A DNA stretch of 64,000 nt from Rhododendron vialii (Eukaryota; Streptophyta; Magnoliopsida; Ericales; Ericaceae). A program made the position numbers and the translations under genes. The stretch is taken from assembly GCF_030253575.1 (NCBI RefSeq), contig NC_080564.1, positions 7,856,501-7,920,500 of the forward strand. Reading direction: 5' to 3'. This document shows positions 49,501 to 59,125 of the stretch, piece by piece. Numbering within the stretch: the first letter of the stretch is position 1; the number at the start of each line of letters is the position of its first letter. The notes under the pieces were generated by a model. It saw only the letters and a list, made by a program, of their open reading frames with translations. It did not search any database and was not told the DNA's origin.

Positions 49501-52500
49501 AATCGAAGCATGCTACAATGATGTCTCTTTCTGCTAACTGCTTTCCTAGAAGAGAACCCCATGCTTTGTACCTGCAGACGAACAACCACTTATGTCAATG
49601 GGCACAAAAGAAAATCGTTTCCTATGGTACGCGCATGAAAAGTCGTTAATTTTGACCGCACAACATGAAGAAAACCGACCCTCAAGTAAGAAAAAACAAT
49701 ACTTTGACATTACTCCACAATCCAAGCTTCGAAAGGTGCATGGTATGCCAGTGTAGTTTCAATTTCTTTCTGTAGGTCAATAAACTTAAAAGATGTAACA
49801 TGTAGAGTTCGATAAGTCATGACGAAGAGGTTAGCTCTCTTGCTCACCCAATTATCCAGGCTCCACCAGTTACAAATGCCAAGACTGGCTTTGGGCCATC
49901 ACTGTTTTTTGGTAAATATAGATCAAACCTGCTCAAAAAAAAAAGCAAACACAATCAACGGCCAGAATCCACTAACGTAGATTTCAGGTAGTCTGTTGGA
50001 TATCAAGATGGAGCATATAACCAGAAGCTCAGATCGCTTGCCTATTTCTAGGCTGATCTCCATAAACAATACTCCGTCGGACTTGGCTTGAGAAGAAATA
50101 GTAATATGCAACTGTCAAAGAATGAAAATCTATCATTAGTCTGGATACAGGATGCTATATCGTATGGCCGAACTGTAAGGTGAACAAAATCTCAACTAGA
50201 AAATCATTAGTGAAGCAGACAAAGCAAGACGGATTTTTTTTGGCAGTTAAATACTGCAGATATAATCTTGTCTGTTCATGAACAGACCAGGTCCAATCCA
50301 GGAACCATTTTTCAAAGAGAAGTAGCTAATAGCTCTACCAATTGGCATCTCATATTCGCTCATGTTAAAAGCATCATCCAGAAACATTTAAATGATATAG
50401 GAAATGGAAACAGAAACAAAAACAAAAAAAAGTACTCATCCATAATTGCATTTCTCCAAAGATTATTTAATTCTTTCACATTGAAATGACAAGTTCTTGA
50501 TGGAAAATAAGTAGTGTCCAATCAGCATGAAATAGGATTTACAACAGATTTAATCACCCTCTAGTATTTATTGAAGCATTTGCAATAGGTAAATTGCAAG
50601 AACTTCAAATTTGGGACTCCAATTTTGTTGATATAAGGTGTTTTCAAATCCCAAATAAACTTAGCATCTTCACTACTCATAATAGATGACGGAAAATAGT
50701 ATATTGCCAACACGCTGTCTCTTTTTTTGTTTGCTTGTGGAATGAAATAAAACAAAACCCGATAACGAAAAAACAAGGTGATAAAAAATTAACAGAACTT
50801 CTGGTAATTAATTAAATGTCATGTGTAGCAAATCACAAGAAACATACCTTGGAGAAAGCCTGGCATAAGTAACATTGCATAAAAACATAGGGAAAGAACT
50901 CTCCAGATCCACCGGTAGCCTACCCTGAATAAAAACTAATGATTAGCGCCATTATGCAGATTTTAGATAAAGCAAATATTCTAAGTTATATCTGGGCCAA
51001 TGAAATTGTTTGAGGAATAAAAAAAGAACCTAAATGATAAATTTAACCAGAGCACACATGATCTAGGAACTCAACCTGTTTATGAAAAGGTCAGCGTAAA
51101 ACAAAGCAGAAATAGGAGAAGCACAAAAGTAGCGAGAGATTGTCAATAGCCTCAAACTCATATGCCCAATCTTAGAGAGTACACCTCATTTGGATCAACT
51201 CAATAGTCAACTATCCAAATTAAGGCAAACTTAGACATGCAGGCTTCCAAATAATTTATCAAACACAAATCTATAAACTATGTCTGCCAAGGTCCTAAAA
51301 TGTGAGTAGTCTGGGAAGAAGCAAAAGTTCCCTCAGGGTCACCCCTCCTAACCAAATTTTTAGTTGGAAATCATTGTAATGACAATGAATTACCCAATCG
51401 AAGAACCTCTTAGTTCTGCATGTTGCGACAGAAAGTAAGAGAAATGAAGTTGTATTTGAGATCATCGGATTGCGAACAAGCTAGAAAGGTAACCATAGGC
51501 TGAAGTCAAAACTTTGAAGATCCAATCGAAAACATCAACAGAACTGCAGAACCAGTCATATTACAACCAGCCAAATCCCATAATCAGTGTCAAATCTTGC
51601 AGAAAACTAAACATAAACAGTTAAGATCTTTCCTACCTTGGTTCACCATACAAATCCTTTATTTCGTTCATGTTTATCTCTACAAATCCTTTGTTTCCTT
51701 CTCACAAAACTGAGTTTGACCTATCGCGATATCTTCCACATGCCATTGAAAAACACATAGCGACTCAACTTTTCTACTATAAAACTCTTTAGTCTAGGCA
51801 GCTCCTTGCTTGTCCTTGCACTCCATTCAACGTTATCTAAAATCACCAATCTTACTCGTGCATGAACTGGGCATAGTTGAAGGTTGTTGAACAAGATAGA
51901 AAACTTTCTCCCATCTTATCTTCGATTGCCATTCAACATAAGTTATTATAGGTCCTTATTTCCTCCCATCCCTACTGCCCTTCAAGAGCCTCAATTCGCA
52001 CAGCAACTACTGAATATATCTCATAATGCTTCCACCAATTATTTTCTTTCCCGCTCAAAGAATTTCTCTTGCTACTCTCACATATTGCTCTACAATTCCA
52101 ATTAATTGTTTCTTCCATAATCCAGAACCAGAGTTTATCACATGTCTTTACTTATTGTTACTTCCATTTGTTCAACTTTTCACCATCTTCTAACCCCAAA
52201 TAATTACATTTCATGCCTCAACCCTGTCTCGGTATCCATAAGCTCAGTCTCTCTCCTTTATCATCCACCAAAAGTCCTAGCATGCAATTTCTTACTTTGG
52301 TCCTATCTCAACCAATCGCTCTCGAATTCCATATGCTATACATGATTTAGTTGGGCAAAAGAACCTGAAATCCTGAACAACTAACCTAAGCCTCAACTTG
52401 GCCGTTGAAAATCATAGCCAAAGGAGGAGCTAGAATATCATCCGAGGAGGCCAAGGGAAGGCATTTCACGTAACTGCCAAAAGAAATGCTTTTCCTTTCC

Positions 52501-53545
52501 ATCCACTGGCCAAGAAATAAGCCATAAGAAACCACAATAAACCCATCCATTGAAGTCTTCCCTGTAGTTCACTCAATGACAACTATGCAACAGTTAAAAA
52601 ACTTCAAATTTCACAAACAAGTAGATCCAGACAGCTCTCTCACTACATGCCAAAGCACTCGAACAGGTCACAAATAGTACGATCCAATAGGCCCCATAGA
52701 AAACTCCAAATACCAGAGTTACCAACAAAACTGTCCAATCAAAACTCTTCACAACAGCAATCATATAATCTCACAGCAAACATAAAAAAGTCAAGGCTTG
52801 ATCCTCTATTGTTTGCTCCCTTCCTAAGGTCTCAGGTTTGAGACCACCACGTGCTATCAACTTTTTGGGCCCCAGCTAGCTAGTGGATGGTGGGATTGCC
52901 TCCTAGGATTAGTTGAGGTTCTCATAAGCTAGCCCGACACCTGAGTCATGAGAAAAGAAACCTGGCCCAGGCACCTGAGTTTGCTCTCTCCCAAGGTCTC
53001 AAATTCAAGACCTCCACCCAGCACGTGCTATCAAGTATCAATTTTTTGGGGCCAGTCATACGTTGGTTTGTCCCGGCTTTAATTGGACCGGCTAGCTAAT
53101 GGATGGTGGGATAACCTCCAGAATAGTTGAGGTGAGGTGGGCGTAAGCTGGGCGGACAACTGAGTTGTAAAAAAAAAAAGTGAAGTAGGTAGGAAGAGAA
53201 GAAAGGGAAATGGTACCCGAGGAAAGTGAGGAGCTTGAAGGCAAGTCCAGTGACCAAATAAGTCTCAGAGGCGGCGTGGCTGATGTTGCGTGTGAGAGAG
53301 CGCTGGCGGAGGAGGGGAGACCGCAGCGTAGAGGGTCTGCGCCTGGGGTAAGTTGAAGCCCTAGCAATGAAAGGCTGAGTGTCGTCTTTCTTGTTGTCGT
53401 CAACTTGGAGAGACTGAACAGTCTGAACTCGATTGGTCTGAATCGGCGGCGGCGACGTCGTCATTGTCGTACGCCGTGAAGAAGAAGAAGAAGAAGAAGA
53501 GGAAGAGTAACCACAAGATGAATGGATCTTAATGATTGGATGCAT
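43542..53545 (-). CDS. ICME: isoprenylcysteine alpha-carbonyl methylesterase (ICME)
   Basis: ICME removes the methyl ester from farnesylated or geranylgeranylated C-terminal cysteine; in Arabidopsis this membrane enzyme tunes abscisic acid signalling. Exons, 5' to 3': 53545-53217, 50924-50848, 50111-50042, 49928-49848, 49571-49497, 48872-48771, 48698-48561, 47211-47146, 47026-46883, 44711-44621, 43703-43542, giving 444 aa ending LARQVSPF. Landmarks: [17 protein letters not shown], a hydrophobic segment near [24 protein letters not shown], oxyanion-type TGGAW (179-183), nucleophile Ser252 in GQSAGAH, Asp353 in [10 protein letters not shown] and His385 in SGKTHTD, completing an alpha/beta-hydrolase triad (inferred). 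Intron 3 needs a GC donor. The start may be Met1 or Met28 (MTTSPPPIQ); between them lies a microsatellite-derived Ser run. Paralogues ICMEL1/2 are alternatives. Confidence 0.95.
44089..44246. mobile_element. CGCCTAGGCGG repeat element in ICME intron 10
   Basis: Tips TTCTAAAAGACGCTAGGCGC and GGGGACATTTAGAACA are inverted. The interior is GC-rich with repeated CGCCTAG and CACCTAGGCGGGGGA words, very unlike the surrounding intron. A longer relative is at 46204-46681. Confidence 0.6.
45324..45342. repeat. (GA)n tract in ICME intron 9
   Basis: Short pure GA run of about 19 bp. Confidence 0.8.
46204..46681. mobile_element. longer CGCCTAG-type element in ICME intron 9
   Basis: Tips TTCTAAAAGTCGGCCTAGG and GCGCCTAGTGATTTTTAGAA are inverted. 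The words GGCCTAGG, GCCTAG and GTCGGCTGGGC recur inside. Same end type as 44089-44246; non-coding. Confidence 0.55.
47212..48560. other. ICME intron 7
   Basis: 1.35 kb; frames at 48262-48679 are intronic and unsupported. Confidence 0.55.
52790..52975 (+). mobile_element. SINE-like element in ICME intron 1, unit 1
   Basis: The B box GGTTTGAGACC at 52835-52845 is followed by CACGTGCTATCAACTTTTTG. The 3' signature is GGATTAGTTGAGGTTCTCAT ... GCCCGACACCTGAGTCATGA with an A-rich end. This is the 3' end of tRNA-derived plant SINEs. Confidence 0.6.
52981..53180 (+). mobile_element. SINE-like element in ICME intron 1, unit 2
   Basis: A diverged second copy: AAGGTCTCAAATTCAAGACC, GCACGTGCTATCAAG, then GGATGGTGGGATAACC, AGTTGAGGTGAGGTGGGCGT and AACTGAGTTGT ending in about eleven A's. 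It ends 36 bp from the exon 1 donor of ICME. Confidence 0.65.
53481..53505. repeat. (GAA)n tract encoding the ICME poly-Ser run
   Basis: A GAA-type trinucleotide tract on the plus strand reads as a ten-residue Ser run at about residues 14-23 of ICME when translated from the first Met. Confidence 0.8.
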
Positions 53546-53566
53546 AAGCAGAGAGAGCTCAGAGAG

Positions 53567-53594
53567 GAGAGAGAGAGAGAGAGAGCTGAAAGAT

Positions 53595-53632
<38 letters not shown>
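53567..53632. repeat. two (GA)n tracts in the ICME 5' region
   Basis: Two GA blocks of about 20 and 30 bp separated by about 14 bp, within 90 bp upstream of the ATG. On the coding strand they form a CT-rich leader. Confidence 0.9.
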
Positions 53633-53639
53633 CGCGTAT

Positions 53640-54141
53640 ACGGTTAGAAGAAATGCTGTTCCCGCTTTCGTTTGTTCGTAACAGTGAAAAAGCTATGGCA
53701 ATGCCGTGTTTGAAGGATTGATTTGATTTTGTTGATTAATTAATGTAAACTAATCGCGGAATTAATTTTAATTTCAAGATTTTGAGAACCAAATTAATTT
53801 GGGGAATTGTTGGATCGAATCGATTTAACTCATTAAATGACAGTTCTGGTCTGATTTCAAACCGCGTACGTTTTGAGGTTAGATATCACAACTTATTCAA
53901 TAAAATTTTAATAAAAGCGATAAAATATCGATAAAATCAATACGCATCATTTCTGAGTGAGTCCGATGTTAAAGTGCATTTCTCATGAGATTATAAGTTT
54001 GTATATATTTTATATTGCCGTCGGAAGCAGTTTAGATTGATTTGGTTTTAAAATTTGAAATCATGACCAAATCATTCGCTTAGGAAATACTCCTATTCAA
54101 AAGATGACAAGGTTGGTTCTAGACATGGACGGACATACATA
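53640..54141. other. ICME upstream intergenic DNA
   Basis: Presumed promoter; I see no clear TATA box. Confidence 0.4.
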
Positions 54142-54572
54142 GGGGGTGTTTGGAAACTTAATTTTTGCATTTTCGGATTCTCATTTTCTCATTTTGGGTG
54201 TTTGGCATCCCATTTTGAGAATAGATTGTGGGAGAATGGATTTTCAGTTTTTGGTTTTAGAGGCAAAAACCCAGAAGTAGGTCTAAAGGTGTTTTTCACA
54301 TTTTTGCATTTTCGGATTCTGTGGTCAATTACCAAAATACCCACTTTCCTTCCTTCATTTTCAACAAAGTAATAAAGACAAAGGGCAATATGGTAAAAAT
54401 CCAACCCATAATTCATTTTCGACGATCATCTACCAAACACTACTACATTTCAAAATACATTCTGCACAGATCTCCCAAACACTCCTACTATACTAAAAAT
54501 ACATTCTGGTCATAAGCCAAAAAACCAAAAAGCTGAAAATGAAAAGCCAAAAAGTAGGTTCCCAAACACCCC
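54142..54572. mobile_element. MITE with GGGGTGTTTGG / CCAAACACCCC ends
   Basis: The left tip GGGGGTGTTTGGAAACTT and right tip GGTTCCCAAACACCCC are inverted; ATA is present outside both ends, possibly a 3-bp target duplication. Subterminal phrases TGCATTTTCGGATTCT occur twice. Related to 29660-29989. Non-coding. Confidence 0.7.
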
Positions 54573-55680
54573 ATAGTGACAAGTGAATTCAACTAACCTC
54601 ACTTGATTAAAATTCTCTGTAGAAACATGCATCTATTTTTTGTGTGTGTGGATATTTTAGTGATTTTGCCTAAAGACATTATACTCTCTTCACTATTTCA
54701 TCCCCAAGTAATATTGGAAAATTACGACCTTGCCCAACATATTTCACCCATCGCCTAATCTTTTTTGATTTTGTTTCGCACTTTGTTTGAAAATTTGTTT
54801 CCATTAGTTGTAAATGAAATTAATGAAGTGTTATGAATTGATATCTCTTTTTGTTTACATATTATGAATATATCTCTCTTTTTATTTAGTATTTTAGTGT
54901 TCTTATTTTTTTCCCCGTACATCATGACCGAATACAGAATCATATTTGATGTAAATATTTGATCTCAGTGCCATAAAATCCTAGGTTCGCCATTGATTCT
55001 GACCAACAATATACCAAAGACAGCAAACCTAAAAAAATTGAGTTAGGACATTAGTCACACAATTCTTCAAAATATCCTGCACTCCCGCTCTTTGACATTG
55101 TACCACGCTAGCGTTCTCCATTCTCGCTCTCGTAGGTTCGCGAATTTTAGTTAATGATATCTGATTCAAACATGCTTTCACGTTTGCGTTTCTGTTCACG
55201 AATTATGTGCCTCAGGTAAGGACGCAAGGTAAAAGCCACTTGGCAAGTTGGCACCAAACCTCCACGGGAAAACACTAGAAACACGTATTCCAGTGCCGTG
55301 ATGTGGGAGATTTCTTCAATTTTCAATTAACCAGAATGGAAAAAGGAAAAGAAAATTCTAAAATCAGCCCAGTGGGCTGACAATAATGAGTATGTGAATG
55401 TGTATTAAAGGGTATAAAAAGTACACAGAAATACGTGTTTTTCTTGTCTTTTAATGTGCTTATCGTCAACCCAGTGGGCTGACAATAGCAAGACCGAAAA
55501 GGAAAAGCCGGTGGGGTTAGCTGGGCCTAGGCAGGTCTAGTGATTAATAAAATGTTAATTTTCATCACAACCTAGTAAAAGAGTTAGATATTGGTCAACT
55601 TTGTACGTGGTGTGCACTTAGCACAACACGCATTTGTGAGCGTCACTTTATCTGGCCGACCTCGGATCCGTTTATTTATA
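54573..55680. other. intergenic DNA
   Basis: The phrase CAGCCCAGTGGGCTGACAAT and a close variant occur at about 55364 and 55470, a small direct repeat. No gene seen. Confidence 0.45.
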
Positions 55681-55685
55681 AACTT

Positions 55686-55810
55686 GGGAAAATAACGGCT
55701 AATGACGTATTTTGATAATTAATATCCTTCAAAGACATGTTAAGAATATTTGTTAATGCTGAAAATGTCCTTGGCGGATATTAATTATCAAAACAGGCCG
55801 TCATTTTCCC
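55686..55810 (-). mobile_element. palindromic MULE-type MITE, copy 3 (inverted)
   Basis: A 125-bp element, GGGAAAATAACGGC to GCCGTCATTTTCCC. Flanks TATAAACTT (55677-55685) and TTTAAACTT (55811-55819) match at 8 of 9 bases. The core TGTTAATGCTGAAAATGTCC is the reverse complement of that in copies 1 and 2, so this copy is inserted the other way round. Confidence 0.9.
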
Positions 55811-55819
55811 TTTAAACTT

Positions 55820-56280
55820 TAATTGTTTCATTTTTTTCATCTTGTAACGTGTGATCTATGCAGAAATTCAGATCGAGTAAATATCGATAGCCATATAATT
55901 GAACCACATCTATCTTATACTAATAATTTTCCAAAATCATTCAAGCGTAGTACATGTTTTTTATTTTTTATTTACACAAATGTGTTGACCACGTAGTTGG
56001 TTTTATCTATTCAACCCAAACAAATAAACTGGAGATGAGTACGATAAGACTGACAGCACACGTGCTATGCACAAACCCCAGGCCCCGTTTTGCGTTCTCA
56101 AAAAATTAGAGAGTTGATTATTGTCTAAAATTAGAGAGTTGTTTTCGTTGGTTCAATTCCCATATTAATTTAAAATTTGGACGCCACATCTGTGTATGAA
56201 CTTGTGTTGTACACTTTTTGATTTTATAACTTTTTTCCCCGGAGTTTAAGTAGCTAGGGTATGATTAATACAGTATTGGT
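55820..56280. other. intergenic DNA
   Basis: No supported feature. Confidence 0.4.
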
Positions 56281-56283
56281 GAA

Positions 56284-56487
56284 GGATTCCGTTCAGTCGC
56301 TCCGGACCAATTTGATCCAGTTTTTGCATCAAGACCGTCCAAAAGGTTCAGATTTGTTCGGGTAAATTTCTCTTACAAAATCTCTAAAACACCCCGAACA
56401 AATTTAACCGTCCAAAACACTTTTATATAGTCTGAATGCAAAAAATTAGATCAAATTGGTCCGAGCAACTTGACGGGATCCGACACC
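56284..56487. mobile_element. foldback MITE, about 200 bp
   Basis: The left arm (GGATTCCGTTCAGTCGCTCC, GGACCAATTTGATC, TTTTTGCAT) pairs with the right arm (ATGCAAAAAATTAGATCAAA, TTGGTCC, TTGACGGGATCC). The middle also holds inverted GTTCGGG / CCCGAAC words. Non-coding. Confidence 0.65.
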
Positions 56488-57406
56488 ATTAATATTGCGC
56501 CCAATAAATTAATCGGGGGAGTGAGAAATGGGCTCCACCAATGTCCAATGGAGAGGCACCGCCGAAATGCCCGCCATTAAAATTTTAAAAAGGTGACTGT
56601 AATTTGTCAAAATGCCGACACACGAAGAAAATTTTAACTTATCCAGAGGCCAGTCGGCCACTAATGCCACTGTCTATTTACCATTCCGTCTGATCCATTT
56701 TCATTGTCTATTTTTAAATTGAGTATTAAGAGTATTTTTTAGTTACTTATATTTTTCATCATTAATTTTTTTATAATTTTAAATTTTTTGTATTAATCGA
56801 TAACTATCGAACAAGATCCATATTATATATTTTTAAAGATCTACACTAAAAGATATAGATAAAGGACATAAAACAAACAAATAAAATAATAAACAATAAA
56901 AATATGACAGAAGGATCGAGTACCTATCTAGGAGGTTCCTGATAATGTTGGGTTGAGTTCGTTGCACTGTCACCCTCTTCGATGTAGACTTAGGAAGGAG
57001 TAAAGGATCCCAAGGAAATGGGTTTGGGGTTGGATCCGGATCCTCTCTCCAGTCCAACGCGGTTAGAACTGGACGAGAAAGTACAAAACAAAACCGGTCA
57101 TTGGTATAATCACTGATTCGAATTTGTTAAAAACTCGAGCTTAACTCTTTCGTGAATTTTTTTCAACAAAACTCAACCATTCATTATAGGAATGAATGGT
57201 CCATACATGGATTGTCTCTTTCATCAAACATTTGGACTGGGAAGGGTCCGGACCTTTTGGGTTGCAAAAGCCGAAACGATTTTGACTATAGTATTAACCA
57301 CTCTCACAGGAAGTGGACTAAACTACGACATGTATCTTACGTTTCTCTACGTTTGGAAGGTTAAAGTGATTGGTACTTTTAAGCGTACCTTATAGAGTAG
57401 TATTGA
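56488..57406. other. intergenic DNA
   Basis: No supported feature; frames near 57150-57395 are unsupported. Confidence 0.4.
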
Positions 57407-57740
57407 GATGGAGATGCAAATTAGCCGAGTCGAACTTTGTAGTATTTGAGCTCAGCTCATTTACTAAACGAGCCTAAAACTCGAGTTCGAGTTTGACTCG
57501 TTTATAAACGAGCAGTCTTTAATGAGCCGAATCTGCTTCATCTACTAAACAATTCTCCATAAAACAAGCTAAGCTTGTTATACAAACGAGCCGGACTTAA
57601 GAGTGTTGGCTCGGCTTGTTTATTATATGAGCTTAAAACTCACGCTTGAGCTCGGTTCAATTACCAAATGAGTTGGGTCCATCTCTTAACGAGTTGAATC
57701 TCGAGCTGCTTGTGAGCAACTTGGTTCGTTTGCAGCCCTA
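57407..57740. repeat. CGAGC/GCTCG-rich palindromic repeat, probable MITE
   Basis: Many alternating CGAGC and GCTCGTTTA words, ending TTCGTTTGCAGCCCTA, as at the left window edge and at 58434-58537. Borders are diffuse. Confidence 0.5.
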
Positions 57741-57855
57741 CGTTCAGATTAATGAATATTTCTTATGATCACGATGCATCAAAGAGTTTCTGGATACTAC
57801 CATGAGGAAACACTCGATTAAAGGCAGCCCTATTTTCATTTTATGGTGTTTGAAC

Positions 57856-57957
57856 CAGCTTACACACACCTTAACTACTTTCCTCCCCAGTCCAATTAAA
57901 GCCCGGCAGCTTACACACACCTTAACTACTTTCCTCCCCAATCCAATTAAAGCCCGG
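57856..57957. repeat. 51-bp tandem duplication
   Basis: A unit starting CAGCTTACACACACCTTAAC and ending TTAAAGCCCGG is repeated twice with one substitution. Read on the minus strand it gives a repeated GRKVVKVCVS, but the frame has no other support. Confidence 0.9.
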
Positions 57958-58433
57958 TCATCAACATCGGGACAAGGAAATTAACAAGAAATTACTTTCT
58001 TTTTGAACAGCAAGAAAGAATTTATAATCTTTGGAAACAAATTATAATCTTTGAAATTATTTTCTTGCTCTCTGACCCAAAGGTTCAAACCCTGATTAAT
58101 TTTGTGAGGAGTAAATCACCAACCAACCGAACGTATCCTTATCTTCCATAGAATGGAGTTCTTTTTCTTTCTTCTTTTTTCCGTAAAGCAACGAACAACT
58201 CTATCACATTTATCGAACATATAGCATCTAAAAAGCACTCATGTCTCCTTAGAATACTCCGGGTACATTTTTCAGTGAAATGCTAGTTGATTCGATCCCC
58301 TTTCACATTGACTTTTGTCAAGTTAAAAGAAAAAAGAGCAAACTTAACATTGTCCAAACTGTAGGAAACTCAATTTACTTCGAAAAGGTTGATAAAAAGG
58401 AAATGCAAAACCTGGTAAAATGCTGGATCCAAG
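57958..58433. other. intergenic DNA downstream of the TMEM33-family gene
   Basis: No supported feature. Confidence 0.4.
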
Positions 58434-58537
58434 TAGGGCTATAAACAAACTGAGCAGCTCGCGAGCTCGAGTTTTTGGCTAGTTTAGTAAACGAGCCGAG
58501 CTCGAGCTCGACAAAGCTCGGCTTGTTTACAGCCCTA
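58434..58537. mobile_element. hAT-like MITE, 104 bp
   Basis: Ends TAGGGCTATAAACAAACTGA and GGCTTGTTTACAGCCCTA are inverted. Flanks GATCCAAG (58426-58433) and GATCCAAC (58538-58545) match at 7 of 8 bases, the target duplication size of hAT elements. The interior is rich in GAGCTCG palindromes. Confidence 0.8.
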
Positions 58538-59125
58538 GATCCAACCCAACTACAGAAGCCTATATAACCAGTTTCAAGCATAATTCCATACATTTGAATC
58601 AGAAGTTCAGGATTCTGGTCTCTCTGACACATAAAAGATAATAAACCCCAAATTAGACTCTCTAATTCTTTTTTATTATGTTAAATTAAGTTCTCTATTT
58701 TCAAAAAAAAGAAAGATAGTAAGCCCCGGCAGGACCACCATTATTGAAGATAAGGACTCTACAGCGAAGGACCGCTAACACATCACACCACAATGCAAAA
58801 AACCGTATGGGTTCTTGAAAGTTAACCAAAAGAAAGATCAAACCAACCAGTGCCCTTAATCTGTTCATCACTGAATTTATATTGCTGGACCTGCAATGAG
58901 AATTCTGTTCGAAGCCAGACAACGGCCCAAACATTTTACCAGCTTCTATTTCCCATGCCAATTCAATGTCAAAGTACATAAAGTGGGAACGGCCTCCTTA
59001 GATCAAATGCTTGTATAAAACAGTATATATTTCTCCATAGAAAATCCAAAAAGCCGGTTAAATCCACCGTTGATTTAATTTTATCGGATACTACTAGCTC
59101 ATCCCACTTCATCTTCTCTGGTGTT

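Noticed and set aside
57744..57941. Minus-strand frame with repeated GRKVVKVCVS
   Set aside because: Product of the 51-bp tandem duplication; no other coding evidence.
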